Source of the DNA: Crossiella sp. CA-258035
Lineage (GTDB): Bacteria; Actinomycetota; Actinomycetes; Mycobacteriales; Pseudonocardiaceae
NCBI RefSeq assembly: GCF_030064675.1
Contig: NZ_CP116413.1
Coordinates: 6,914,001 to 6,978,000 of the forward strand
Direction of reading: 5' to 3'
Length of the DNA: 64,000 bases
A model generated the notes under the pieces. It searched no databases. It saw only the letters and a list, made by a program, of their open reading frames with translations, and was not told where the DNA came from. Positions 8,858-18,102 of the stretch are shown here, one piece after another (position 1 is the first letter of the stretch; each line of letters opens with the position of its first letter). Position numbers and translations under genes: made by a program.

Positions 8858-9316
8858 GTGCCTCGGCCATTGATCAATGCAAAAATGACGGCGCTCGGCC
8901 CACGGGCGCCGAGCGTCCGGACGACGTCCCGGACAGAGCGGATTAGCCGATTGCAAAAAAGATCGAATCGTTACATGGACGCGATCAAAGCGCTCGACAG
9001 CGGCGGCCGACTGGGCACCGCAGAAGTGCGGGAACTGGTCGACGGAATCCGCCAGGAATTCGAGGCCCAATACTGCTCCACACCGGTCGGCATCGTCGGC
9101 AAGTGTTATCTCGGCGAGCCGTTCGAGGTGCACACCCTGGCCCTGGACGGCGGGATCATCGAGCACTACCGGACCGGCGAGCCAGTGCCTGGCGGCCTGG
9201 AGCGAGCTAGGGCACTGGCCATCTCGCCGGTCTACCTGGCGATCGAGGTCTACAACGATCGGATGGTGTGCATCCGGACAGACGGCACGACCGCCGTGCT
9301 GGAGGGGGAAGCGTGA
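8858..9316 (+). CDS. small soluble protein of unknown function
   Basis: 152 aa from a GTG preceded by GGGAG. The first 45 residues are basic and partly helical; the rest looks like a compact alpha/beta domain (GEPFEVHTLALDGGIIEHY, YLAIEVYNDRMVCI). The 5' part and the sequence just before it (8800-8970) are richer in A/T than the neighbours, which fits horizontal acquisition. Its stop overlaps the next start by four bases (GTGA), so the two are coupled. No family recognised. Confidence 0.7.
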   Translation: MPRPLINAKMTALGPRAPSVRTTSRTERISRLQKRSNRYMDAIKALDSGGRLGTAEVRELVDGIRQEFEAQYCSTPVGIVGKCYLGEPFEVHTLALDGGIIEHYRTGEPVPGGLERARALAISPVYLAIEVYNDRMVCIRTDGTTAVLEGEA

Positions 9317-11046
9317 ACTCCGTCCACGTCCCGCAGTTGAGCGCCCTCACCAAGGCGGTCGACAACGTCACCAACGCCACCATCCGGCTCGCGGAAGAGC
9401 AGGAGAAGATCCAACACTCAGTCAACGTCGTCCACACCAAGCAGGACCAGGCAGCTCGGCAACTGAGCGTGTTGCAGACCGCGTTCGACCAGCTCGCCCG
9501 CGAGCAGCTGCGGCAGCACTACCTTCAGGTCGCGCACACCAAGATCGTCGAGGTCCGGCAGACGCTTGACACCGACTACGGCCATTTTCGCGAGGTACGC
9601 AGGCTGGCTACCGGCACCCTGCAAGCTCTGGACGTCGGCATCGTCTCGCACGGCACCATGCGCAACCTGACCGAGGAGTTGATGCTCCTCACCCCCGGCT
9701 ACTGGCTGGCGCCGGCGCTGATCGCGCTCGCCGCATGGATCCGGAACGACGAGGAACTCGCGGGCAAAGCGCTCCAGGAGGCAGTGCGCCGCGACAATGA
9801 CAAGGCGTCGCTGTTCTTCGCGCTCGTGCTGCGCCGGCACCATCGCGACGAGGCCACCTCGCGATGGCTGCGGCAGTACGTCGCGCGGCAGGACCCAGGC
9901 CAGCTGTCACGCGAGTTCACCGTGATCATCGACGCGGTCAGCACGGGCGCCCTCGGCCACGCCGCGAAGCCGATCGTGTTGGACCAGATGCGCGAGTGGT
10001 ACGACCGGCTGAACGCCGACCAGGCGATCGTCGACCGGCAGGTGGATCGCTGGGCGCAGGTGATCGACGCCGAGCGCAGGCCGGTGGACCCGCGGTACAC
10101 GGTCCTGCAGACCATCAGCCCGACCTGGCCGCAACTCAAAGCCCTGTACGAGGGGGCGACCGTGCACGGGGCGGCCGAAGAGATGTTCCGCCGCATCTTC
10201 ACCGGCCCGATCCCGCTGGACAACGGACTACGTGAGCGAGTCGACGGCATCCTGGACAGCCTGGTGACCGGCTACGACATCGAGGAAGCGCCGCTGCGGC
10301 AGGAGGAGGCCGGTCTCCAGGCGGTCATCGACGCCGAAGGCGACAAGGACGCGGCGGCGAAGGCCATGCGGCTGGTCGACCCGCTCCACGAGCAGACCAC
10401 CGACTTCCTCACGCTGATCAGCAACTCCGCGCTGCAGCCAGACAAGGCCGGTGTGTCGCTGGGCACCCGGCGGTCCTCTATCGCCCTGGCCAGGGACTGG
10501 ATCGTCCAGGGCGCGGGCCGGTTGGAGGCCGCCAACGTCGCCTCCGAGCCAAAAGCCGTCACGCTCACGCTGGAAGGCTGGACCGCGCAGGTGGATGGCC
10601 GCACCGACGAGCCGGCGCTGGTCGCTGGTCTGGCGCGGCACATCGACGACGAGACCGAACGGGCCGTCGCTGCGGTGCGGTTCACTGGGTCACCGCTGTA
10701 CGCCGCGATCGGCACCGGTGTGCTGACGCTCGTCGCCCTGCTGACTGCCCTCAACGGCGGGGTCGGCTTCGCGGTGTTCTGCCTGCTCGTCGCGGCGGGT
10801 CTGGGCGGCTGGTCTATGTGGCAGGTACGCGGCTTCCCCGCGCGCAGGGCTGAGATCCGTGCCCAGGGCGAGCAGCGCAAGGTGGTAGCTACCGCCACGC
10901 TACGTGGCGGCATCGCGGAGTTGGTGGACTTGCGGGGCGAGTGGCAGCGGGAACTCGCGGGCGCGGAGCGGTTCCGCCAGTACATGGGGCGACTCGAAGG
11001 CGCCGCGTTCGCGCCGTCGACCCCCGGCGAGCGAAGGGGCGCGTGA
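9313..11046 (+). CDS. coiled-coil protein with C-proximal membrane hairpin, function unknown
   Basis: 577 aa. The GTG at 9313 overlaps the previous stop (GTGA) and is preferred over an upstream in-frame ATG at 9268. Residues 1-75 are heptad-like (VDNVTNATIRLAEEQEKIQ...), typical of a coiled coil. A long helical region follows, then two close hydrophobic segments near residues 460-505, then a charged helical tail. The architecture suggests a membrane-attached scaffold or oligomeriser for the ATPase encoded three genes later. No known family recognised. Confidence 0.75.
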   Translation: MNSVHVPQLSALTKAVDNVTNATIRLAEEQEKIQHSVNVVHTKQDQAARQLSVLQTAFDQLAREQLRQHYLQVAHTKIVEVRQTLDTDYGHFREVRRLATGTLQALDVGIVSHGTMRNLTEELMLLTPGYWLAPALIALAAWIRNDEELAGKALQEAVRRDNDKASLFFALVLRRHHRDEATSRWLRQYVARQDPGQLSREFTVIIDAVSTGALGHAAKPIVLDQMREWYDRLNADQAIVDRQVDRWAQVIDAERRPVDPRYTVLQTISPTWPQLKALYEGATVHGAAEEMFRRIFTGPIPLDNGLRERVDGILDSLVTGYDIEEAPLRQEEAGLQAVIDAEGDKDAAAKAMRLVDPLHEQTTDFLTLISNSALQPDKAGVSLGTRRSSIALARDWIVQGAGRLEAANVASEPKAVTLTLEGWTAQVDGRTDEPALVAGLARHIDDETERAVAAVRFTGSPLYAAIGTGVLTLVALLTALNGGVGFAVFCLLVAAGLGGWSMWQVRGFPARRAEIRAQGEQRKVVATATLRGGIAELVDLRGEWQRELAGAERFRQYMGRLEGAAFAPSTPGERRGA

Positions 11047-11246
11047 CCGACATGCCGGACCCGACGATCGATCCCCCGCGCCACGGCGATCCGCACACTC
11101 CCGCGCCGGAGACGGGAGATCCGCACAGGAGTTCCCGCCACACCGCCGCGGACGGCGGGGTGGCGCTGAACCTGCCGAGCTGGGACTTGCTGCCGCCCGT
11201 CGAGTTCCTCAACCGGCGCCGTGGCCATCGAACAGGTCCCCGGTGA
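11043..11246 (+). CDS. small Pro/His-rich protein
   Basis: 67 aa from a GTG that overlaps the stop of the previous gene (GTGA). The N-terminus is rich in Pro, Asp and His; the middle has NLPSWDLLPPVEFLNRR. Its own stop overlaps the next GTG in the same way, so it is the middle of a tightly coupled chain. Function unknown; its assignment rests mainly on the two overlaps. Confidence 0.6.
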   Translation: MTDMPDPTIDPPRHGDPHTPAPETGDPHRSSRHTAADGGVALNLPSWDLLPPVEFLNRRRGHRTGPR

Positions 11247-11758
11247 CGCGCCTGCCCGGTCCCTATGCGGCGTGGGCGAGCTGGCTGGAGGCGTTCGGCC
11301 GTGGCGAGGACCTGTCTTCTGGGCACCTGCCCGCGATGACCGCCGAGCTCGGCCCGGACATGACCGAACGGCTGTTCAACCTGGTCGTGCAGGCGTTTCA
11401 GCACCGTCAGCGACGATGGCACGAGACGCTCCAGCGCGACATGCGAGCGGTGACCGGCGCTCCGGCAGGGGCGACCACTGCCATCGCGGCGGCCCTGCAC
11501 AACGCGCGCGGCCTGCTCGCACCGCTGCGGGAACTGGCCGAACTCCCCCAACTCCCCGTGGGGCTGCGGGACAGCCTGCGCGACGCGCTGTCTGACACCG
11601 TCCGATCGGCGCAGCGCACCCTGGAGGGCTCGGCCCGGGACACCCCGGCGGCGTTCCAGGCCGTGATCCGCGCCAACAGCCTCATCCCCGGCCTGACCCA
11701 ACCGCGGCCCGCGCCACCGGCGCCCAGGCCCGTGGCCAGCAGGCGGGTCATCCTCTGA
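11243..11758 (+). CDS. small helical protein in the ATPase operon
   Basis: 171 aa from a GTG overlapping the preceding stop. The open frame extends further upstream, but that part is the shadow of the coiled-coil gene. The protein is predicted all-helical (LFNLVVQAFQHRQRRWHETL, GLLAPLRELAEL) with a Pro-rich tail ending in SRRVIL. The ATPase downstream ends in a similar ARRVVLG, a small resemblance that may mean both tails dock on the same partner. Function unknown. Confidence 0.65.
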   Translation: MTRLPGPYAAWASWLEAFGRGEDLSSGHLPAMTAELGPDMTERLFNLVVQAFQHRQRRWHETLQRDMRAVTGAPAGATTAIAAALHNARGLLAPLRELAELPQLPVGLRDSLRDALSDTVRSAQRTLEGSARDTPAAFQAVIRANSLIPGLTQPRPAPPAPRPVASRRVIL

Positions 11759-11773
11759 AAGGACACGGTCAGC

Positions 11774-13318
11774 ATGCCCAACGGGGCGGAGACCAGAGCC
11801 CGCATCGAGTCGTACCTCCTGGCGAGGATCCCGTTCGTCACCGTCCGCACGGTCGAGCGGAGCCGTGCCCTGGACATGCTTGGTGAGCTGGCCCGGATCA
11901 AACAGCTCGACATCCTCGTGCACACCCTCAGTCAGGGACTACGGGATCTGCGCACCCGGCAGCCCGTCACGGACGACAGATCGTTGCTCGGCGCGCTAGA
12001 CCTCGCGGGCGAGTGGTTCCAGTCGAGGTCCAACCTGACCATCGTCTTCACCGACGTACAGCACCTGTCAGAGGACAACGACATATCCCGTCGTTTCTCG
12101 GACCTGGCCACGCTCGCGGAGGAGCACGGCGGCAGCATGGTGGTGATCACCTCCGACCCGGTGTGGACCCCGTTGCAGCGCATGGGCATGGCGGTGTCGC
12201 TCGACCTACCGGACATGGACGAGATGCGCGCCGAGATCGAGAGCTTCCTGCGCCCCTACTCATCCGACATCCCGATCGAGTGGGGGTCCGCCGAGTACGA
12301 CCAGGCGGCGTCGATCCTCGCCGGTGTTACCAAGATCGAGGCGCTGAACATCCTCGCCACGCTCGTGGTGAAGCGGTCAGTGACCAAGGACGACCTGCCA
12401 GGGCTGAGCCGGGCCAAGGATGCGATCTTCAACGAGCTGGCCGGTTTGGAGCGGGTGACGCTGCGGGACGGCGACCATCGTGTCGGCGGCCTGGCTGGCC
12501 TGCGCCAGTGGCTGGACCGCAAGCGCCCCCTGCTGACCATGGACCTACGCGACCGCGGCATGCGGCCGCCGCGCGGCATACTGCTGGTCGGGGTGCCTGG
12601 TTGTGGGAAGTCCTTGTCGGCCAAGGCGATCGCCGCCGACTGGCAGCTCCCGCTGTACCGGCTGGATATGGCGTCGGTGTTCGGCCATTACGTGGGCCAG
12701 TCGGAGGGCAGGCTGCGCGACGCCCTCGCCACCGCAGACACCGTGGCACCGTGCGTGCTGTGGATCGACGAGATCGAGAAGGGGCTGGCCGGGTCGGGCA
12801 GCGACAGCACCGGCATCACCACCCGCCTGGTCGGCCAGTTCCTGTACTGGCTCCAGGAGTCGCGCGCCCGCGTGTTCGTCGTGGCCACCGCCAACGACAC
12901 CCGGTCGCTGCCGCCGGAGCTGCTGCGTAGCGGCCGGTTCGACGACATGTTCTTCGTGGACCTGCCCGACCAAGAGGAACGCCGGGAGATCATCGGCATT
13001 TACCTGGGCAAGTACCTCAGGGTGCCGGTCGCCAGGGAGGTCGTCGACGAGTTGGTGGTGCTCAGTGAGGGGTTCGCCGGTTCGGACCTCCAGTCGGCGG
13101 TGGCCGAGATCGGCTACGAGGCGATTCGGGTCGGCGACGACGCAGTGCCCGTCGACTACTACTACAGCGCGTTCCGGAACGTGGTGCCCCTGCTCCGGTC
13201 CGCGCCGGAGCGCGTAGAAGAAGTGCGTCAGCTCCGCGACCGGGCGATCCCGGCGTCGGGCAAGGCGCGGCCGAGCACGGACCGAACCGTCGGCGCGCGT
13301 CGTGTCGTCCTGGGCTGA
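11774..13318 (+). CDS. AAA+ ATPase, Ycf46-like
   Basis: 514 aa; ATG start with GAAAGGA upstream. The N-terminal 240 residues form a RecA-like or degenerate NTPase domain (LTIVFTDVQHL, MVVITSDP). The C-terminal AAA+ module has Walker A GVPGCGKS (about 273-280), pore-loop-like GHYVGQSEG, Walker B CVLWIDEIEKG (about 327-337), sensor-1 ATAND and arginine-finger region LLRSGRFD. This two-part layout is that of Ycf46-like ATPases, which appear as chaperone-like motors in conflict systems. It lies between the coiled-coil/membrane proteins and the CHAT gene (start nine bases after its stop). I infer that it controls assembly or activation of the protease. Confidence 0.85.
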   Translation: MPNGAETRARIESYLLARIPFVTVRTVERSRALDMLGELARIKQLDILVHTLSQGLRDLRTRQPVTDDRSLLGALDLAGEWFQSRSNLTIVFTDVQHLSEDNDISRRFSDLATLAEEHGGSMVVITSDPVWTPLQRMGMAVSLDLPDMDEMRAEIESFLRPYSSDIPIEWGSAEYDQAASILAGVTKIEALNILATLVVKRSVTKDDLPGLSRAKDAIFNELAGLERVTLRDGDHRVGGLAGLRQWLDRKRPLLTMDLRDRGMRPPRGILLVGVPGCGKSLSAKAIAADWQLPLYRLDMASVFGHYVGQSEGRLRDALATADTVAPCVLWIDEIEKGLAGSGSDSTGITTRLVGQFLYWLQESRARVFVVATANDTRSLPPELLRSGRFDDMFFVDLPDQEERREIIGIYLGKYLRVPVAREVVDELVVLSEGFAGSDLQSAVAEIGYEAIRVGDDAVPVDYYYSAFRNVVPLLRSAPERVEEVRQLRDRAIPASGKARPSTDRTVGARRVVLG

Positions 13319-13327
13319 GGGGGCCGC

Positions 13328-16105
13328 GTGACGACCGACGAGCTGTCAACGGTGCTGGGCCACACCGACCTCGCCATCGCCGCGATCGACGAGCCGGACC
13401 GGGCGGCGTGGGTCTTCGCCCGCTGCTGGGCGAGGGTGGTGCGCTTCCAGCATCTGGAGGGCGACGAGCAGGATCTGGACCGGGCGTTCGCGGACGTTCA
13501 GTCTCTGCCGCCAGACTTCCCCGGCCGGGCCAAGCTCGCGGCAGCCGCAGTGGCCGCCGCCCTCCAGCGCGGCCGGTTGCGAACCCGGGAGCGCCTGCTC
13601 GCGGCCCGTGAACTGACCGCGATCGCCGACGCGGACCCGGTGCCGCTGTCGGCGTGGCCGAAGACATCAGCCGCGGTGCGGGCGATGGCGCTGGTGAGCG
13701 CGGCGCAGCACGGCGAGCCGGGCTTCCACTTCGATGGCGCGGTGGCCGAAGCCGAGCGCCTGGCGTCCGCTGCCTCGGGCGAGGAGCCCTACTCGACGAT
13801 CGCCGACATGGCGTTGACGACCCTGCGCCAGCAGCGGTCGATGGCCAACCGGGACGCTGGGGGCGCCAAGGGGGCGGCCGAGGAGCTGCGCGACAAGCGG
13901 TTCGCCGTCGGTGGCGCCGACGTGATGGGGGTGATGGCGGAATTCCAGGCCTCGCTCCTGCGCCTGGACACCCGGCGGATGGTCGAGTTGTGGCCCCAAC
14001 TGGCCGCGCTGGCCGATCACCCGGCCCTGCCCGCGAGCACCAGGGCAGGTTTGGCGGAGATGTTGCGCTCGGTGGCCCCGTTCTTCACCATGCTGAGGGA
14101 GGGCCACGACGCCGATCCCGGTGGTCTCGGCATGATGGCCGATCCCGAGCTGATCAAGGTCCTCGTCGATTCTCCGCTGCTCGCCGACCAGCCGGGGCTG
14201 TCCACCCCGGAGTGGGCGCTCCGCGCTTTCACCGCCGCCACCGGCCAACTGGCCCTCGGCACACCGGAGGCGATCGACCGGGCCATCACCATGCTGTCGG
14301 AGATCCTCGAGCGGGTGGATCCGCACGACGCGCGGATGGGTCTTTACCTGACGTCGCTGGGCGCGGCGATCATCGACCGCCACGTGCGCTCGGGCGATCG
14401 GGAGGATCTGCGCCGCGGCATCGCGGTCCTGGAACGCGCCCGGGATGTCGTCGGCTCGGTCACCAGCGCGTACTGGCACATGGTCGCGGTCCCGCTCGCG
14501 GCCGCCTATCGGATGAGTGGCCGCGCGGATCTCGGGCATGACACTGCCCTCAGTGGGCTGCGCGCCCACTGCTGGAACGCGCTGGTGCAGGCCGACCCGG
14601 TCGCCGTGCACGCCGCAGCACGGGCAGCAGCCGGCGACGCGCTGGACGCGGCACACGCCTGCCTGGCCGACCATGACCCCGATCGCGCCGTCACCGCGCT
14701 GGAGTCGGGCCGAGGGCTCATCCTGTTCTCGGCACTGGAGCGCCGAGACATCGAACGCCGCTTGGCGGACGCGGGCAAACCGGCGTTGGCGCAGCACTGG
14801 AAGCGTGCGGTGGCGTTCAACCCCGCCGAGATTCCGGAGGACCTGCGACGCCAGGTGATGAGCGAGCTGACCGGCGTCCCACTCGTGCCAGGTTCGCAGC
14901 CCGGCCGACCGGTGGGTGGCCCGGCCCGGCTTATCGACCCGCCCGCGCTGCCGGAAGTCCGCGCGGCCCTGGGCGCGCTCGGCGCCGACGCGCTGGTGTA
15001 TCTCCTTCCCGGTGAGCAGGGCACGGGCGCGGCCGTGGTGGTGCCCGCGGAGGACGAGGCGAGCAGGTACTTCCTGCCGGACCTCACCGCAGCCCCGCTC
15101 GCGCGCTTCGAGGATTTCCTGGCCCGCTCCCTCAGGGTCGCGGAAAGAGACGCGGACGCGGACTTCGAGTCGGCCACCACGGGCGACCTGACCGAGCTGT
15201 GCGAGTGGGCTTGGGACGTCGCGATCGGCCCGCTGCTGGAGCACCTGCCCGACGACACCAAGCGGATCGTGCTCGTGCCGATCGGCGAGTTGGCGCGGAT
15301 CCCCTGGCACGCGGCGCTCGACCGGCGTACAGGTGAGCACGCCGTGGAACGGGTCGCGTTCTCTTATACGCCGTCCGCCCGCTTGATGTGCGAAACGGCC
15401 TGGCGCAAGCGGGTGGCGCCGGGCGGGCACGCGCTCGTGGTGGCCGACCCGGACACCAAGGGCACGCAACGGGAACTGGTCGCGGCCCGTGCCGAGGGTC
15501 TGGCAGTCGCCGCACTCTACCCGCGCGCACGGCTCGTCGGCCGGGCGCCGGACGGATCGGCCGCCTCCGGCGGTCGGGGCACCAGGGCAGATGTCGCCGG
15601 CTGGCTGGGGACGGCCGAACTGGGCTCCACGCTGCACCTGGCCTGTCACGGCGTGGTGAGCTACGACGCCGACTCGTCGTCCTATCTGTTGCTCGCCGAC
15701 GGTGACCGTCTCGCGGCGGAGGAGCTGACCGCCGCTCTCACCACCTCACCGGGGCGGGACGTCGCGCTGGCCGTGCTGGCGGCGTGCCGCAGTGGGGAGT
15801 CCGGGCGCGGGCACGACGAGGCGTTCAGCATCGGATCGGCAGTCCTCGCGGCCAACGTGCGCACAGTGGTGAGCGCGCAGTGGAACGTGCCGGACGCGGC
15901 GACCTCGGTGTTGATGTTCATGTTCCACCACTACCTGCGCGCGGAGGGGATGCCGGCGGCGGACGCCCTGCGCGCGGCGCAGCTGTGGGCGCTGCGGGAC
16001 CGGACGCCGCCCGCGTCGATGCCCTGGGCGCTGCGCAACCACCTGACCCGGCACGACGTCGGAGCGGTCGAGGCGTGGGCCGGATTCACCCACGCCGGGC
16101 AATGA
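13328..16105 (+). CDS. CHAT-domain protease-like protein (CHAT-1)
   Basis: 925 aa; GTG start after GAGGGGG. About 530 N-terminal residues are all-helical and TPR-like and probably act as a sensor or scaffold. The C-terminal CHAT (caspase-HetF-associated with TPR) domain, from about residue 535, contains VLVPIGELARIPWHAAL, the His motif LHLACHG (His774) and the Cys motif LAACRSG (Cys820). Both catalytic residues are intact. CHAT proteins are clan-CD cysteine peptidases related to caspases and separase; TPR-CHAT proteases are the effectors of some CRISPR type III-E systems. Last gene of the rightward operon, it ends two bases from the stop of the oppositely oriented caspase gene. The C-terminus (FHHYLRAEGMPAADALRAAQLW) is very close to that of CHAT-2. 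Confidence 0.88.
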   Translation: MTTDELSTVLGHTDLAIAAIDEPDRAAWVFARCWARVVRFQHLEGDEQDLDRAFADVQSLPPDFPGRAKLAAAAVAAALQRGRLRTRERLLAARELTAIADADPVPLSAWPKTSAAVRAMALVSAAQHGEPGFHFDGAVAEAERLASAASGEEPYSTIADMALTTLRQQRSMANRDAGGAKGAAEELRDKRFAVGGADVMGVMAEFQASLLRLDTRRMVELWPQLAALADHPALPASTRAGLAEMLRSVAPFFTMLREGHDADPGGLGMMADPELIKVLVDSPLLADQPGLSTPEWALRAFTAATGQLALGTPEAIDRAITMLSEILERVDPHDARMGLYLTSLGAAIIDRHVRSGDREDLRRGIAVLERARDVVGSVTSAYWHMVAVPLAAAYRMSGRADLGHDTALSGLRAHCWNALVQADPVAVHAAARAAAGDALDAAHACLADHDPDRAVTALESGRGLILFSALERRDIERRLADAGKPALAQHWKRAVAFNPAEIPEDLRRQVMSELTGVPLVPGSQPGRPVGGPARLIDPPALPEVRAALGALGADALVYLLPGEQGTGAAVVVPAEDEASRYFLPDLTAAPLARFEDFLARSLRVAERDADADFESATTGDLTELCEWAWDVAIGPLLEHLPDDTKRIVLVPIGELARIPWHAALDRRTGEHAVERVAFSYTPSARLMCETAWRKRVAPGGHALVVADPDTKGTQRELVAARAEGLAVAALYPRARLVGRAPDGSAASGGRGTRADVAGWLGTAELGSTLHLACHGVVSYDADSSSYLLLADGDRLAAEELTAALTTSPGRDVALAVLAACRSGESGRGHDEAFSIGSAVLAANVRTVVSAQWNVPDAATSVLMFMFHHYLRAEGMPAADALRAAQLWALRDRTPPASMPWALRNHLTRHDVGAVEAWAGFTHAGQ

Positions 16106-16107
16106 GG

Positions 16108-18009
16108 TCACGGGACCATGGTCATCACGGACGCGATCGAGGTCATCCAGTCGCATGCGCCCCGGAGCTCATCGGACGTAGTGCGTTGGGTGGCGGCCAG
16201 GCCGAGGCGGTCGACGATCCCGCCCAGGGCCGTGCCCCGCACCGCTGCCGGCTCCTTTTCCCCAAGGCGCGGCAGCCGGAAAGGGTCCGCGGAGAACCGC
16301 TCCTCCGATACGAGGAGCTTGAACCAGTCACGGACGCTCGCGCCCGGCTCCACCGGCCTGCCGGGGGGCAGCGAAAGCGTGATCGCCCGGCCACCCGCGG
16401 CGTACGCGCTGTACCTGGCGCGGACCCAGCCGCCCGGGAACAAGCCGGGGTGCACGCGGTACTGGTCGGTCAGGTCCAGCAACACACAGAACAGGTCGCA
16501 GTGGTGGGTGTTGCGCAGTCGCACCAGCACCTTGGGCGGTGCCGTGCCGCGGTACGAGGCGCGCAGCACACCGGATTTGTCGAGGGGCATCGGGCCACCG
16601 CGCTCGGACAGGACTTCCACCCGCACGGCGTGGGCCAAGGCGGAGTTCGGGTTGACCAACCCCTTCACCGCCCGCCACCGCGCGACGTGCTCCATGTCGG
16701 CGACGACTCGCGCGGCAGCGTCCGCCGTCCGGACATCGACTCGCGTGAAGAACGGGTCACCGTCCGCGGAGGTCACATCGACCACACCGGGGCCGCGCAC
16801 GACCACTCGGATGTCCGCCACCTGCCCCGGGTCGACCGGTCGCACGTGCGGCGAGGGCCCGCCGCCCGGCGTGGCGACGCGCAATGCGGCAGCGATCCGC
16901 TCAGCCGCGGCGGGATCCTCCCCGGACGGGTCCAGCGCGACCGACGTGCCGGGCAACGGCACTCGCGTCGTCACGACGGGGTGCTGCTGTGCCCGGTCCG
17001 GTGTCCAGCCGACCGGCTCGACCTTGCTGTGGTCGCCGACGACGTCGACCGTCCGGAACAACCGCACCGGGTCGCTGCCCACCACGCCGAACTCCACCGG
17101 GTCGCCCGGCACGGGTTCGGGCATCCCATGGCAGGCGCCCGCGTCCACCTGCCACCAGCCGCGCACGTACCGCGCCCTCGTCCCGGTCGACGTCGACCGC
17201 ACGGCACCGCCGAGGAACGGTTGGTCGGCCAAGGGGTCGATGACGGGTTGGAGGGTCGGGTGCTGATCCGACACCACGTTCTCCACGTCGCACGACACGG
17301 CGACCAGGAGCTCGCGGTAGCCGACGCCCGGCCCCAGCGCTGCGAGCTGGCCGAGCAGAGCGCGGCTGAAGACACCGCGGTGAAATCCGCGGAACGGCTT
17401 CTCGTACGCCTTCTCGCGGATGTCACACGCCGCGAGCAGCACGTGCGACGGCCGTCGGCCGACCACGTCCCTGGTCCCCGCGAAAAGTTCGGGCACAAGA
17501 GATTCCGGTCTCGGCGGGAGGAGACGTGCGGGCGTGCCCCGCGCGATCAGGGCGGTGTCACCCCGGGTCGAACCGTCGGAGTGACAGCAGTCCAGAACGG
17601 CCACCACGTGCGCGCCGGAGGTCGAGACGGCGTCCAGCAGCGCGCCAAGTTCACGGTCGAGCAGGTCTTCGCCGCCGTCGAGCCGGCTGTCGGCGCAAAC
17701 GATCGTCTGCGTCCTGCCGTTGGGCGCGGTCGCCTCGAAACCGGCGGCCACCGGCGCTTCCGAGCCGTGGCCGCTGAACCAGAAGAGCGCGGTGTCCCCT
17801 CGGCGGGCTCGTCCGAGGTGCTCGCGCAGGCCGGTCACGACCGCCTGCCGAGTCGCGTCGGCGTCGAGCAGGACTCGGATCTTCGGCCGCTCGACGCGGG
17901 TCCTCAGGTACTCCTCGGCGTGGCCGACGTCGTGGTGCGTGCCGCGAAGCGGCCGGACGCGACCCGCGTAGTCGTTGACGCCCACCAACAGCGCGTGAAC
18001 CGTGCCCAT
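16108..18009 (-). CDS. caspase-family (metacaspase-like) cysteine peptidase
   Basis: 633 aa; the ATG at 18009 has GGGGAGG upstream and is preferred to the ATG at 18036. The p20-like domain occupies about residues 4-260: VHALLVGVNDY, catalytic FSGHG (His81) and LDCCHS (Cys142). Asp140, two residues before the catalytic Cys, matches the metacaspase 'DxC' acidic S1 residue, so cleavage after Arg or Lys is expected rather than after Asp. The C-terminal 350 residues include a beta-rich domain (CVLLDLTDQYRVHPGLFPGGW) found in other actinobacterial caspases. No membrane helix is seen. It is tail to tail with CHAT-1 and downstream of a 56-aa hydrophobic protein in the same direction. Probably a conflict or cell-death effector or activator. 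Confidence 0.88.
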   Translation of the reverse strand: MGTVHALLVGVNDYAGRVRPLRGTHHDVGHAEEYLRTRVERPKIRVLLDADATRQAVVTGLREHLGRARRGDTALFWFSGHGSEAPVAAGFEATAPNGRTQTIVCADSRLDGGEDLLDRELGALLDAVSTSGAHVVAVLDCCHSDGSTRGDTALIARGTPARLLPPRPESLVPELFAGTRDVVGRRPSHVLLAACDIREKAYEKPFRGFHRGVFSRALLGQLAALGPGVGYRELLVAVSCDVENVVSDQHPTLQPVIDPLADQPFLGGAVRSTSTGTRARYVRGWWQVDAGACHGMPEPVPGDPVEFGVVGSDPVRLFRTVDVVGDHSKVEPVGWTPDRAQQHPVVTTRVPLPGTSVALDPSGEDPAAAERIAAALRVATPGGGPSPHVRPVDPGQVADIRVVVRGPGVVDVTSADGDPFFTRVDVRTADAAARVVADMEHVARWRAVKGLVNPNSALAHAVRVEVLSERGGPMPLDKSGVLRASYRGTAPPKVLVRLRNTHHCDLFCVLLDLTDQYRVHPGLFPGGWVRARYSAYAAGGRAITLSLPPGRPVEPGASVRDWFKLLVSEERFSADPFRLPRLGEKEPAAVRGTALGGIVDRLGLAATQRTTSDELRGACDWMTSIASVMTMVP

Positions 18010-18064
18010 CCCGCCGCACCTCCCCGACCATTCCAACGAGTAGTCCTGACGGATGGCCGAGCGA

Positions 18065-18096
18065 GGGGCCCGGCACCCCGAAGGGCACCGGGCCCC
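18065..18096 (-). terminator. hairpin between the 56-aa gene and the caspase gene
   Basis: Arms GGGGCCCGG (18065-18073) and CCGGGCCCC (18088-18096) with further partial pairing inside. It lies past the stop of the 56-aa gene and before the caspase start and could partly insulate the two. Confidence 0.5.
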
Positions 18097-18102
18097 GCCG
18101 CG

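Noticed and set aside
13667-15649. 660-aa open frame antisense to CHAT-1
   Set aside because: The plus-strand CHAT gene has clear catalytic motifs. The antisense translation is His/Arg/Gly-rich and motif-free, as expected for a GC-rich shadow.
16103-16110. Fusion of CHAT-1 and the caspase into one gene
   Set aside because: They are on opposite strands and their stops face each other two bases apart.
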